Shown here piece by piece: positions 1 through 12,183 of a DNA stretch of 64,000 bases. The position numbers and the translations under genes are program-made. How positions within the stretch are numbered: the first letter of the stretch is position 1; every line of letters begins with the position of its first letter. Source of the DNA: Pyricularia pennisetigena (lineage: Eukaryota; Ascomycota; Sordariomycetes; Magnaporthales; Pyriculariaceae). The notes beneath the pieces were generated by a model that ran no database searches, had not been told where the DNA came from, and saw only the letters and a list, made by a program, of their open reading frames with translations. The stretch spans positions 1,327,366 through 1,391,365 of the forward strand of contig NC_043743.1 in assembly GCF_004337985.1 (NCBI RefSeq), read 5' to 3'.

Positions 1-931
1 CTGCAGGGAAAATTCGGGAGGGGCAGATTTGTCGGACAGTGAATGGCTGGACTGTTTCGGTGGAGGGGACGGGAAGGGCTAGGACATGCCTTGCCGGCCA
101 AAGTATGATAGCCGGCAAGCTTGCACGAAGCAGACATGACGGGCGACGCCACACCCATTTCAGTCAAGACTGAATAGATTGACTCACCTCAGAATCCATG
201 ACTGTGGTCGCACTGCTCATAGACGACTCGATGCTTTGGTGTGGTACCCAAGTCGATTTTCTTGGCCTAGTTGAGTGGAGGGATTTTTTCTGGACTAGAG
301 AATATCTGCAGAAACAGGCCGAATTCGATATCCTCTTCACAAAGTTGGTTGGTTCCGAATGGACCTGCTTCTCGTATGACTTGTGTGCTGGTGACGATTC
401 CTTGGGACTGGATCGACAAGCCCACAGATAACCTAAGGGTATAGTAATGTTGGGTTACCAGGGATGGGCGCTTTTTTTTTCCTCCGGTATCTAATGTCAA
501 GGCTTTGATAGAACAGCAGCAGGTAGTGGTGGAAAGGTGATTTGCGCGATGGATGACCACATCGCCTGCGCTCTAGTTAGCCGTCAGACCCGATGATGAC
601 TCAATTGATTGCCAAGCCGTGGAGGGTGGAGAACCCAGGAGAACATCGATCAGCTGCAAGGTCACATGACCCAACTACAGAGCACCGTACCCCAAAAGGT
701 CGGCTACCACTGTCTTTCGCAGTGACGTCTGTTTTTAGCGTCCGGGGTTACATGGTGAAAGAAGCTCTCCGCCCAAGTTAGAATCAACCTCAAGAGCTCC
801 GGTAGCCTTCCGACTTGATGCCCACCGTGCGGCAAGCGTCACAAGGGACCCTGCCAGCATAGGTGTTTGATTTCATTCCATCTTTTACTCAAGGAACTGT
901 CGGTCGGTCCCAACGCCCCTAGACTCCAGCC
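1..931. other. Left-edge intergenic region, no gene seen
   Basis: No open reading frame here has family resemblance or a convincing exon structure. The short ORFs on both strands have no recognisable domains. A gene ending just left of the window cannot be excluded. The last 100 bases would be the promoter and leader of the MIM2-like gene that starts at 932. Confidence 0.5.
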
Positions 932-1357
932 ATGTCGGCGCCCACGGGATCATACATTCTCCCCGAGCCCCCGGCAGCGTCCGATGATCAGGACGAACTG
1001 GACTCGCTTCCATCCATCTCGACGAGCCTACTTGACTCCGAGCCCGACTCGGAAGCGCAGAGAGAATGGGAGGAGAGTCTTGAGCAGTTGCAGCTGATGC
1101 TGACAATGGTCATAATACCGTTTACTGGCAAATACATGGGGCGCAAGTTTGCATTCTGGAGTATGTTTGCTTGGCTTTTTACGGCAAGATAGTCGAAGAA
1201 CCCTCTTTTTTCTGAGCAGTCTGAGTACTAACGACAATCTTTCATCAACATAGGCTGGGCACGATACATGGAATGGATGCACAATGTTGAAATCAGGTGG
1301 ACGAACAAGAAGGCGTTTGCAGCCGCTGGTGTCATCGAAGCTGCCGCAACATTATGA
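932..1357 (+). CDS. MIM2-like mitochondrial outer-membrane import protein
   Basis: Two exons, 932-1160 and 1254-1357, encode 110 residues. The intron (1161-1253) has a GTATGT donor, a perfect TACTAAC branch point at 1226-1232 and a TAG acceptor. The N-terminal ~45 residues are acidic and low in complexity. The C-terminal part carries a W-E-E-S-L motif, one hydrophobic stretch (about residues 52-63), a GKYMGRKFAFWSW segment across the splice junction and an alanine-rich end. Size and this layout resemble Mim2, the small subunit of the MIM complex that inserts alpha-helical proteins into the mitochondrial outer membrane; that role is family knowledge. The assignment rests on remembered motif resemblance. 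Codon phase across the splice is intact. Without splicing the frame stops after 86 codons inside the intron. Confidence 0.68.
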
Positions 1358-3184
1358 GCAACATTCTTCATCTTATACATAGCCGAACTGCACGATACCC
1401 GCCGTACGCCTGTAAAATACGAGTCGTTATATGGAATTTGCGTTCAAACACAGCGAGTGATCTCATCGACTCTTTGTTGCTGTATCTACACTGGTCAGCT
1501 CGGAGACTACAGCCGTCTATTTGGGGCGATTTATGAGCCGACATTACGCAAATTCTTCGAGCAAATCGACGCATACATTTATGCGCGGCGTTTCAACTCT
1601 GACGCTACTCTACTGCCGCTCTTCCAACCCAGAAGCACGATCATGGGTAGCCACGAATCAAGAAAGACATGATATGGGGAGGCTGTTTGGGGTCTTCATA
1701 ACACGAATGAGCGCGTGACTTTGGTATTACTGCCTCGCATCGCGTGAGCTTCTGGGTGTAAGCATCTAAACCTTGATATATAGCAAGCGGTAGACGCATG
1801 ACTATGAGCTACCTATTGCAGACTTGGTTTGGCTCAGAATATGCTGAGTCTTAGTTTTGTCTTTGGGCTTAATCTTTTGCATAGACCTATTTATCTACGA
1901 AGTTCCTATCCCCAACCTAGCCTCCTAAATGGTCAGGTTGCAGGGGGTTTGTTGCACGGCCTAGATGTCGTTGGTCTCTTCCACTTGTCCTAGCCATAGA
2001 GCCCCCAGCTCTCGGACAGAGTCAAGGCGCTTTTCATACTCGAACTTGAAGCAAATCACAACCTCTTAATCATCCATTCCAGTGGTAGCTGTTCGCATGC
2101 ATCATGCCCTGATAATGACGTCGCTGGATGTTGCTCGACGTAGGCATATGGTGCTGTGCCCCTTGACAAACCTACTACCTTGATTGCAATAACTCGCATG
2201 GCCCTCTAGTTTCTACTAGGACCCATGTTAGTTGACAACTTTTTATCAAGTTAGCCATCGACTATCGGTCAAAGCGCTTCCACGATGGCAGGTGGCCGTC
2301 CAAGGCGCCATAGCAAAAGGGTTCTTGGAGGCAGGGTCGTTGCCAGCGACACCGCTACGTCAGCTCACATTGGTTTGACTGGCTGCGCCAGAGTCAACTC
2401 TAGTCGCTTGTCAACCCTAGTCGCCTGTTGAAACTAGCCGCTTGTTTATATGAGTATAGACATGTCTGGCAAGGAGCAAACGAATGGTGCTTGTTTTCCT
2501 TGGGAATTACAATTCTTAGGAGGGCAGGGGTAGTGGGACACCACACTCACAGTTCAGGTCTATGCAATGCTGGAGAGAACATTCACAACTCTTGCAATGC
2601 CAAGAGCTCTTTGTGGCGTTTTCCAGAGCCAAGCTGCCTGTCGGCGTTAGGACGCTTGTGTTGTTGTGATCTTTCACGACCCACCATCCAATGAGATAAG
2701 CCATTATCTGCCGATCCGGGATTTTTTGCCTTTGGGTGTCACTGGTAGGCAGCGACATATCCATAGGTATGTGTTCACGGCTCAACCAATGAGACGGGCT
2801 TTGCAGGCAGTTGATAACTGAAATGAATCCCGACCTGGGAAATACTACCACCTTTACACAACCCAACTGCGAGTGCAAACGGCACAGCAGGCTTGATCTC
2901 ATCATAATACAACACCGAGCGTGTAAAGGGGAAAACCTCATATGAGCGACACGGGACCGATGATGTAAAGTGAACTGTTTTCTGTATTGGAGCTCTGGTT
3001 TGACATTCCATCGCAGATATTTGTACAGATCTTCGGTAGTCTAATGCTTTCCATCGTCAATCAAAAATCTATCTTTTTTGGGGACAAAGCATTTACTCGC
3101 TTGACCAATCCCAAACGGGCTTATTGGATGCTCGGACGATTCACCAAGAATTTTACCTCCTGTTGACAGAAACAGTTAGTCTAG
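1358..3184. other. Gene-free stretch with a short triple repeat
   Basis: No supported coding exon. ORFs up to 141 codons (2516-2941, minus) have no family features. At about 2399-2448 three near-copies of CTAGTCGCTTGT (one CTAGTCGCCTGT, one CTAGCCGCTTGT) follow each other at a pitch of about 17-18 bases. Confidence 0.5.
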
Positions 3185-4156
3185 CACCATAAGCGACAAA
3201 CAACACCAGAATTCCCTTGGGCTGTAGGATCATTCACGTTTCGCGACAACGAGACGGCCTCCAATTACAATCACGGAATGCAGCATCCCAATGGCACAAG
3301 GTCAATCGGCTACAAGAATTCGCAGTGGGATTCCTTGCCGGAATTTCATTTCGTTAATATAGACAAGCTTAAAACATCAACCATCGTCTGGGGTAAACAT
3401 GGGAAAACATGTCTTGTGTTGTGCTGACTTCTTGTCACATCTGCGTGGTCGTCGTGCTTAGGGATGAACGCAACTCACTTTCGATATCCCAATCCGCGGC
3501 CATCAAGACAACCCATCGACAACCCTCATATCGCAGCCATCACCTTTGGCTTTAACTGGCCCGGAGTTGGCTATATTCAAGGCCAGTTCGTGGGAAAGAG
3601 GATCTTACACAACGGGCAAGATATGACCATAGTCAAACTGAGTCAATTTTGTCAAATCACCTACAATGCGAATTTCGATCGAGCCATAACCAACGTCAGC
3701 AACCCGTATACTGAAGAGCACACGCGCTCAACCGACTGCCGGCCTTTCCTGGGAGATGCGTGCGTCGACGAGTGGGAATCAACAATCCCTAGTAGGACCC
3801 TCTGCGATACCTCGAGAATATCCCTCACTGGAGGCGCATGCAGATCAATCTTTAGACTGGACCGATCATGGCTCCTCCGGCCAGAAAATCTGGCAAGAAA
3901 CTACAGCAGCGGCGACATCGCGACGCGAGCATCGACGGGAGCGATGAACGGGACCAACATGACGTCCTACGATGCCGTCAACAACAAGGTGCATGTCGTA
4001 ATGGTCAACCTCGTGTTCGAGGTCCGGGGTCCCAGCGACGGTAATCGCACCTCCAACATAACAGGGCGTCGGCAGCCTCTCTGCATCCGCATCAACACTG
4101 GACAGGCGGATGAAGCTGAGGGCGTGGGTACATCGACGATACTAGGCCGTGGATAG
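3185..4156 (+). CDS. Unrecognised N-glycosylated surface or secreted protein, incomplete or decayed
   Basis: The best-supported part is an exon from 3462 to the stop at 4156, preceded by an in-frame segment up to 3392. They are joined by a plausible intron (3393-3461, GTAAAC donor, GCTGAC branch, TTAG acceptor) that gives a continuous reading T-I-V-W-G-M-N-A-T. The product is rich in N-glycosylation sequons (NAT, NVS, NYS, NGT, NMT, NRT, NIT) and has several cysteines, which suggests an extracellular domain. No clear start codon, signal peptide or transmembrane segment could be linked to it. Upstream in the same frame an ATG-started stretch (from 3044) is cut by a TGA and a TAG. This is either a gene with a missing 5' exon or a relic. 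I do not recognise the family. Confidence 0.4.
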
Positions 4157-6028
4157 GTGGAGGTGGTATTGTTGGTCAGATGGTAACGGCGGTGATGACT
4201 GATCTCGGTCTTCTTTTTGTCGTTTAGGCAGACGGGCGCCTGGGAATTGGCAGACACGTTTATGCCTCGACTTGAGCGGTCAATTCAAACTTTTTCTGTA
4301 ACAGCAGATGCTTCCCGCCATCGACTGGTGTGAGCTAAGTCCCTTGTTGATCATCAGCCTTGCTAGTACAGCCCGCATGCCGAGTCTCTGGCCAGGGATA
4401 ATTGCCGATGAGCATAAACAAAATAAAAACCTGGGGATTTGCGATGCACATCAGAGTGCCTTAGCCAAAACAGTTCTTTCAGAACAAGGCGCTAATGTGA
4501 GCGGGAGAAAGCAAGAAAATCATATCAGACATAGCGCTTGACAGGTTGGTGGCAACGCGCGTTACATATTTGATATGCTGATACCCAATCAATCAGCGAG
4601 TTTTGACGGCTGGTTAGAGGGAAGGGTGGCGGATCCCAGCTTTCTCTCCAAGGGCCCTTGAAGGGTGAGGGGCAAGTGTGGGGAGGTGAAGAAGCTCAAC
4701 CGCAGCAATGAATGGCTTGATGACATTGGATTGAGTATCAAATGTGGGGGACGGTGGTTGCGCGGCTAGCAAGTCTTGCAGCCGCCCTGCGTGGTTGCCC
4801 CGCCAAAAACGATTTGATACGACTTCATCAACCCCCCAACGGGAAGGCAATGTCATGTCATCGCCCGGCACTTGGCAATCAGTTAATTACGTGCAGGAAC
4901 AACTGCAGGCGGAAGAGTTGTGCCGTGAATTGTTTACTGTGCAGTAAGTACAGTAACTCCCATCCAAGCAAGTAGAGTTGTGCGATAGCGACGTGCGCAT
5001 GCTCCCAAGCCCAAAATTAGTGGCAACAACAAAGACGAAGTGAGGTAATGTCCAAGTAATCTTGGTAATGTTCGGAGCGGACGGATGCTTTTACTTCATA
5101 GCTAAGTTAGCTTGCCCCACGATCGTCTGAAGCATCGACAGTTTATGACCCCTAAAAATCCCAAGCTGATTACTTACCGTGGGATCCCTCCTCGTCCGCT
5201 GATGCTTCTGTGCAGTAGTTAGCCCCGTGCAGTTGGTCGCATCCGCGCTAGTGGGTGGTGGCAAAACGTCATGGTGGGTTGTGTCCGAATCTTAATTGCA
5301 CCCTTAAGGGCGGCCGCCATGCCGATGCCTTCTCAAGCTCCCCTTCCATCCACCGTCCAGTCAACTCCAATCACCAACCCACAAGAACAACTTAAACAGC
5401 CCAGATCAACATTTGGGAAAGCAACTTCCTTGCAGCCATACCCGCCTGCCCTCCCTGTTCTTTGGAAAAATTATCCACACATCAATATATTGCGGTCCAT
5501 CCCCGGCGCATTATCAAAACCTTTCGGCATTATCGACAATAAAAAACAAAACAAAACAAAGCAAAAAGAAAATACTGGCTAGCTCTAGTCGGTCGGCACT
5601 GCATCAAATCTTGCCCTCGACACGCACTTCGGGTCATCATCCTATCTACCAAGCTACGCATCAAACCCAACTCTAGCTCTACCTAACTTCACAGCTTCGA
5701 CAGCCGTGAAACTTTGTGGAATCCACTGTCGAATCCGCCTTCCAAAGTGAGTTGAACTAACTCTTGCACAGTAGGAAACTGGGTTAGCATCCCATTTCCC
5801 CATTTCCCCTTGTGCTTCTGCGTCGATCAATGCCATATACTTTCTCTCATCTCTCCACAAACTCCAGCTGACAAGATCGAACAGACAAACGCATCTGTTA
5901 CTCTTTGCGCTAGGCCGATTGCAGCCGGAAGTCACCGGAATCACACCCACATAGACCAGAACCAATACACACCGTCGCAGACAGACGTCCCAACTAGACG
6001 GACGAACCAAGAATATCAAACCGCCACA
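4157..6028. other. Intergenic region and leader of the MARVEL gene
   Basis: No supported gene. A phase-shifted stretch just after 4156 reads glycine- and valine-rich (about 4155-4226) and could be a lost transmembrane tail of the preceding glycoprotein. From about 5330 to 6028 the plus strand is C-rich with A-rich patches, which fits the promoter and 5' leader of the MARVEL gene starting at 6029. Confidence 0.45.
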
Positions 6029-6556
6029 ATGATGGAAGACGTTACCCGAACTGTCCTCAGGCTCCTCGAGATCCTGTGGACACTCCTCACGACGGCCCTC
6101 ATCGGCAACGTCATCGCTCTCAACATTAACGCGGCCGGATCGGCCTCAGCCGCCGTCAACTATACCATGTTCACCTGCGTCGTGGCATGGATCGCGGCTC
6201 TCTACGGTCTAGTCACCAACTACGTCGACAACATCTTGGTCCCCATCGTGTCGTTTGCACTCGATGGAGCCGCCACTCTCTTCACCTTTATCGCCGCCGT
6301 TGTTCTCTCGGCCAAGCTGCGTGTCACCAACTGCGGTGGCCGCCTGGACCCCAGGGACCTCGGCTCTGACTGGATCGGCTTCGGCAGCGCCGACAACCAG
6401 AAGCGCTGCCGCGAGATCCAGGCCTCGGCCGTCTTTCTCTGGTTCCTGCTGGCCTGCTTCGTCACCAGTCTCTTCTTCACTTTCAGGAGTTCCAAGCGCA
6501 CCGGAAAGTCGGTACTCAGCGGGCCCAGCAGTATGTCGCAGGTCCGCGGGGTATAA
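6029..6556 (+). CDS. MARVEL-domain four-span membrane protein (Nce102-like)
   Basis: A single-exon gene of 175 residues. Four hydrophobic segments lie at about residues 10-31, 45-66, 70-95 and 131-151. Two cysteines (about 102 and 127) sit in the loop between spans three and four, the usual layout of fungal MARVEL proteins such as Nce102, which organise plasma-membrane microdomains (eisosomes, MCC). The last 20 residues are serine-rich and basic and probably cytosolic. The frame is open from 5810, but the first ATG with a good context (CCACAATGATGG) is at 6029 and puts the first span near the N-terminus, as expected. A second ATG follows immediately. Membership of the MARVEL group is reasonably sure; the Nce102 subgroup is inference. 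Confidence 0.8.
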   Translation: MMEDVTRTVLRLLEILWTLLTTALIGNVIALNINAAGSASAAVNYTMFTCVVAWIAALYGLVTNYVDNILVPIVSFALDGAATLFTFIAAVVLSAKLRVTNCGGRLDPRDLGSDWIGFGSADNQKRCREIQASAVFLWFLLACFVTSLFFTFRSSKRTGKSVLSGPSSMSQVRGV

Positions 6557-7146
6557 GTCCACTCCGAACCACGACAAAATGTCGGGGAGTCACGCAACTC
6601 TCCCTAGACGTAATGTGAGGCAGGCAGGCCTCTTCTTATCTATTTGATTACCCACGGCGACTGGTGAAAAAAAACGGCACTTGGCTCTTATGCGCTGCGA
6701 CAGATACCATTTATGGCACTCAGTATGTATGACTTTTCCGGCCTTGGTCGCCTGGGCAACAGGATTGAAGGCTGGATACCGATACCTTTTGTTTCTGACG
6801 TAATTATGATTTAATGTATGTTCTTGTGCTTTTGTGTATAGGTGGAGATAGTTATATATGAGCTTTCGCAAAAAGAAATGGAGCAATATCGTCTGCTTCA
6901 TTTGAAGTGAGGACGAGTCGACTCTTTGAGCCCTCAACCCCCAAGCCAGTCAAGCCAGTCTGAATAATCGGTCTTGTTAGTCTCCATAACTCAACATGTA
7001 CTGCTCCACTTGAAGTGATCGACGACGTCTGGAGGCTCTTGCCCTACCTAGCCGAGTCCACCCACAAATAAAAGCCCTCAACTCTGATCAACCTACCCAC
7101 ATATTGCGGCTCTCAACCCCCGGCACTCACCAATAAATAAGCATCA
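6557..7146. other. 3' region of MARVEL gene and spacer to tRNA
   Basis: No gene seen. It holds the presumed 3' untranslated region of the MARVEL gene and a spacer with short repeated phrases such as CTCAACYCCC/CTCAACTC (about 6930-7120). Confidence 0.5.
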
Positions 7147-7250
7147 GTCTCTATAGCTCAGTGGCAGAGCGTCAGTCTCATAGTTTCTATGATCATACAA
7201 TCAATGTGTGGGTAATCTGAAGGTCGACGGTTCGATGCCGCCTAGGGACA
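7147..7250 (+). tRNA. tRNA-Met(CAT), intron-containing
   Basis: A cloverleaf can be drawn by hand. The acceptor stem is GTCTCTA with TAGGGAC (one U-G pair) and discriminator A at 7250. The D-arm is GCTC/GAGC and the anticodon loop CTCATAA carries CAT. An intron of about 32 nt (7183-7214) sits one base 3' of the anticodon, the standard place. The A box (TAGCTCAGTGGC) and B box (GGTTCGATGCC) are present, and a T-run follows at about 7278-7284. Two stem mismatches are visible, T-T at the base of the anticodon stem and A-C in the T stem, so the gene may be slightly decayed. The lack of initiator-type features suggests elongator Met. Confidence 0.82.
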
Positions 7251-7821
7251 ATGCAAATCAGCAAAATCTTTTGACTCTTTTTTTGCTGGATGTCGAGATG
7301 GTTCATTGGGGTAATTTTTTGCGATGAGTTGTCAAAAAGGTCTGTGATACTTACTACCTTATGCATGCATCGGCGTGAAACTGTCGTACATACTACATTA
7401 CATGTAAGGAGCGTGCGTAGCGGTTGGGGTGTTCTGGTGGGTTATGTGCGTGCCCAAAGAAATGAGGAGACGAGAAAAGGTGAAATGTGGAAGAAACAAG
7501 AAAGGGAAAAAAAGGCATATCCTCTTCTCAAAATGTTTCAATAGATGCATGTAAAACATGGTAGGTAGTGTTGATCGTGGGACATTACGCCCAATCATCC
7601 ACAACATACGTGATTATATGATTCAGGAAAACTATGCTGACCTTGAATCGATTGACTTTTTTTTTTCACGGCCTTGCTTTTGGTCGACAAAACACGTCAC
7701 GTTGTCATCAAATGAGACGCCTCGTAAAATCTTCTGCCTTCCTACTGTGCAACGTTTGTGTCGCGTGATGACCCCGACTCGATTCCGGGTTGTGACCTTG
7801 GGATGCCTCGGATCTGTAGGG

Positions 7822-7849
<28 letters not shown>
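7822..7849. repeat. Homopolymer A28
   Basis: An uninterrupted run of 28 A residues. No target-site duplication or element body was recognised next to it. Confidence 0.95.
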
Positions 7850-7852
<3 letters not shown>

Positions 7853-8465
7853 ACTCTAGACATAGAAATATGTTGCATTACACTTTAGCAGATCCAGCGT
7901 CAGATGCAAACCTTGAACAAAGATCTGCAGGCGAAGTCTCTTCTACTTTTATTTTCTGCATTTTCTGGGGATCCTGAGTATCTCGGGAAGCTTTTCCTTG
8001 GCGTTTTGTTTATAGATGATTGCCATATTTGTCCATAACAGGCGCCTCGCCAACAATTTCCTAGTTTCAGGATATTCTTGTAAAAACGGAGGAGATGCAG
8101 ATCCGAAAATTCCGGGGTCCTTGTTTTACTTAAACTTCGACTGACAACGCTCCCCCTTGCCACGGGCTGAGCTGAAGCCGAGGATCAAGACGAGGCTACC
8201 AGGCGAGGCTCCCAGCTTACAGGGTAACAAGGTGTCGCCGATGCTTGCGTTGCATGCTCGCATTATTCTCTTTGTTGGGGAAGACAAGGCTCTGGAAGTC
8301 AGACTTCCGATCGGGATGAATAATCCATGCAGCTTTTTGGAAGCCAATCTGAGCTGGGAAGCTTGTTTCGTTATTTAGACTGTCACTGCAATTCTCCTTT
8401 TTTTTTACTTTTATCTTTTCTATATATGGAGGCCGAAACACACAAGGGCGTGTTCATTCAAGCCA

Positions 8466-8578
8466 GAATGTGGAAGAAAAGAAAAGCGGGGGTATGAAAA
8501 TAAGAAAAAATAAAGGGAAAAGGGAAAAGAAAAGAAGAGAAAAACGAAGGAACAAAGTCAAAAGGAAACAGAGATTTT
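8466..8578. repeat. Purine-rich tract
   Basis: Nearly all A and G on the plus strand over more than 100 bases, with a second similar tract at about 8770-8840. Read on the minus strand these are CT-rich tracts of the kind often found before fungal transcription start sites. No minus-strand gene could be identified downstream. Confidence 0.7.
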
Positions 8579-11178
8579 GATCACCGGACTGACAAGAACG
8601 AGAATAATAAATTAAAGTTGCTGGACGGACATGTTTGACTGTAACGGAACAAAATGTCCGAATTTAGCATGACATGATATGATTCCGCACGAGTTACTGC
8701 AAACATAATTCAGCACAATCAAAATATGCGATGCGCACCAGAGATTGCGTCCCGCGAATCAAGATTAAACAAGAACAGAAAGAAAAAGGGACAGAAGGCA
8801 CAGATCTGAGAAGAAAAAGAGAGAAAAGAAAAAAAAAAAGGTTCCGACGCATTCGAACTTATCCAAGCTGTCAATAAAGGCTCCTCCGTCAAAGTTCAAT
8901 CACCGGACCTTGGCGGTAACGCTATCTCATTAGAAAAAAAATCACGTATACTACAGTGGTAGGTAGTATGGATGGGGATGCGACTATGTGCAGCTTGGGG
9001 GGAGTGTACTACGTAAAAGATGGCCTCATTTTTATTTTTTTCCCTTTGGGCGCGGGAAGAGCCCCCCGGCTCACGGGCCCAACGTGTACCGTGTCATCCT
9101 CGAGGGCGGTTCATCCCTGGCAGCCAAGGCCGCCTGACGTGCAAACCTCTGCTACCCTTTATCTTGTCTTGTCTTTTAATCTTTTTTACCTTGTCGTCTG
9201 TTCATTGCTGAACCGCACAAGGTTCACACACACCCTTTCCAGGAAAGTACTACTTCCATTTTGTAGGTATACTTTTGTGTCTGTTCTATCCTTTCTTTAT
9301 TGTGGTACAAAAGGAAAAACCTTAAACGAGGGGGGGGCGTGAACAAAAAGGAACACCGAGCTGGGGATACCTGATCTCAACTTTGTCAGGTTTGCATCCT
9401 CCCCCCTCCCACACCCAACGAAGACAAAAAAAAAAAAAAAAGCCTGAACTATGGACGGGATCGAGCGTGCCTCTTCTTTTCTCCAGATTATGCTTCCCGC
9501 AGACTGCAAACCCCGAGTCCTGCTCCCTGTCTCGTCCTAGAAAACGTCTAGAAAAGAAGAGCTGAATCGGCCGAGGTTCCCCTTGCCTTTGCCCTTGTCC
9601 TTGCACCTAAGGCCCTTCTGCAGCTGGGAGAGTCATCTGACCAGCGTCCCCGACCTGAGGCTTGAGCTCAAGCGTTAATCCCAACACACCAGACTTTTTT
9701 TTGGCTCTTTCTATGTGTGTGGGACATAAGGCTATGTCTCTTTTGTGTCAGACTCGATGCGGAAGGCTAAAAAGTAATCGTAGTCCAAGGGGGAAAACAA
9801 GAGAAAGAAAACCCTAAAAGAATTGCCGTTGCGCAAATCGAGAGTATCTTTTTTTAGGCCCAAAACGTCAAGACGAAAATCCGCAGTAGATGACCGTGCC
9901 ACGTATTCCCGAGATCTCGTCTGTGCGATCAAACGCAATGATCTAAGGATAGAGAGACGAGTTGTGACATATGCGGGTTTTGGGTCTGCTGTACGCGTGA
10001 ATCAACACACCCCTTTCCCTCTCCCTGATCTTCACCCGGGAGTTGATTCTGCGCATTGGCATCTGGACTATAGAAGCAACCGAAAAGAGATATCTCGGCT
10101 ATATCAGTGCCTTTTTTGAGACTTTCAACCAGGCTTTCGAGATGATCGAGACGCGGTACATATTTCATGTCGTTGTGGGGGTACATATGCCGTAGTAGTA
10201 AAAGGAAAAAGAAAAAAAAAGAATAAAAGAAAACTAACACACTGACACATTTCTTGACATTAGCCTTTACCGAGAGGGAAAAAGAAATTAAAACGTTGGT
10301 CGAATTTCCTTCCATATTCAGTTTGCCGTGCTTCGTCCCAAAGTCTACCGAGAAAATATTATTTCCCAAACGGGAAAATTGGCAGCACAAACCAATTCGA
10401 TAAACTCTATAAGCCCTGTTTGGTCCGCCCGACTAACATACGGGTGGGAAAGCTATTCCAAGTGGTACACTCGTACGAAAGTATGACCCCAAGTAGGGTT
10501 GGGTCGGGTTGAGTGAATTTGTGTTTTTTTTTTCTTGACGTCTCATTCGTTGCAACAGTTTTGGAGTTTGAGGGAATGGGGTGGGCGAGGGTGTGGTTGC
10601 AGGGCGAGGCAGGGCGACAAGGAAAGCAGAGATATCCAGGGAAAGGATATACCCGAACACAAATACTCCGGCCAAGGAAGAGTGGCAGACAAAAACAAGA
10701 GTAGCAACGAGACGGGATAAGGGGTGTAGATGTATAAGACAATAGCATATCTTTTTACTCTCCGTTCAACCCCGACACCTTACCCAGCAAATATGCCAAA
10801 AGATTTAGAGTTTTTTTTCTCTTATCATTCTACCCCCTTCAAAAGCTTCCAAACCAGATTCTGGAAAAAGCTTCCCGTCTACAAGGAACCCTTTGCTGCC
10901 TCTTCCAGCTTAAAGCCTTTCGGGATTTGGAGCTTCGAGAAACTATCTGGGATGAATGAATGAACACTCCAGGGTGAAAAGGTATAAATGACGTGTCTTT
11001 TTGTCATGGGACGGCAAGGATGCGTATAGCTGTCTCTTCATTTGTCATTCGTCTTGCGTGTCATGTCAACAAGGGAGGCGAAAAGAGCGGACAAGATAAG
11101 TATGGAGAGGCCGAGGCTGAATAGAAGGATTTGGCTAATAAGCTTTTTTTTTTTCTTTTCCTCTTATTTATCAGTTGA

Positions 11179-11213
11179 TGTGTGTGTGTGTATGTGTGTG
11201 TGTGTGTGTGTGG
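11179..11213. repeat. TG dinucleotide microsatellite
   Basis: Alternating TG with a single TATG interruption, about 35 bases. No coding context. Confidence 0.9.
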
Positions 11214-12164
11214 CTAGCTATCTGCCAGTGTGAATGTATAAAGCAATTAAACCAATTAAAAGGTGTGCAGGCAATAAACAAGGTGTGGTTATACACGAGA
11301 TGTTTTACACAGTGGAAACAAACAACCACTTTAGACGAGATCGGGCCGCGGGGCTGTGTTGGCTGCTAATGAACAGTCCTCGTGTTTCTGGGGTTTTGTA
11401 GTGTTTGGCTTTGTGAAGTTTATTGCACAACGACCGACGGTGAGGCTGTTTCTGTTCTGTATCAAAAAATGAGATCTGAGGAGGAGATAAAAAGACAGGT
11501 AAAAGTAAAAGAGTACAAAGGGGGGCGGCGCATTGTCAATTCACAAGATCACGATATTCACACTAGATTTCTGTCGTCGACTCTGACCATGTCCAGTGCC
11601 TGTCAACGGATGCGTGGGGGTGATTTTGAGTTGACTAGGTATTTACAGACTTCACAGAGTTATATTTACAGACTTTGGAGAGTCAAGCTGTGATATTCAT
11701 AGTAAATGCATTGTAACCCGTCAAGACCCGAAACAACCCCAGAAATTGTGCGTGCAAATCTTCTTTCTCGTTGAATATTCTGCCCACGTAAGGGCTTCGG
11801 AGCATACCGGGACGTGGGTGGTGGATACAACATCATGAAGCGAACTATTTCCTCATCCCCACGTAGTTTGAAAGGACCGGGCCAAGGCTGTCACCGTAAT
11901 GAAGAAAATCACCAGGTCACCTGCGGTGTTTGTGCGCCGGTGACACTCCATTTCGCCATTTAGACTTTCGGGCGGCTACTTTTGTGTCAGAAACCTGCAA
12001 CAAGCGCAACCCACCGCCCGTGCTCATCCCCTGATGTTGGGCTCATACAAGCGCCCGTAGTTTTACCGAAATCCCGCATAGCAGTGGTAATAATGCCCAC
12101 CTACTTACACTGAAGTTGAAAGACATGTATGAGCAGCAGGCATTAAAGACCCCTGGCCCAAGGA

Positions 12165-12183
12165 GGGGGGGGGGGGGGGGGGG
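12165..12183. repeat. Homopolymer G19
   Basis: A run of 19 G residues on the plus strand, followed by an A-rich stretch. Runs of G this long are uncommon and can form G-quadruplexes; an assembly or read-length artefact is also possible. Confidence 0.9.

Noticed and set aside
7822..7849. A28 as a retroposon poly-A tail
   Set aside because: No element body and no target-site duplication could be found around it.
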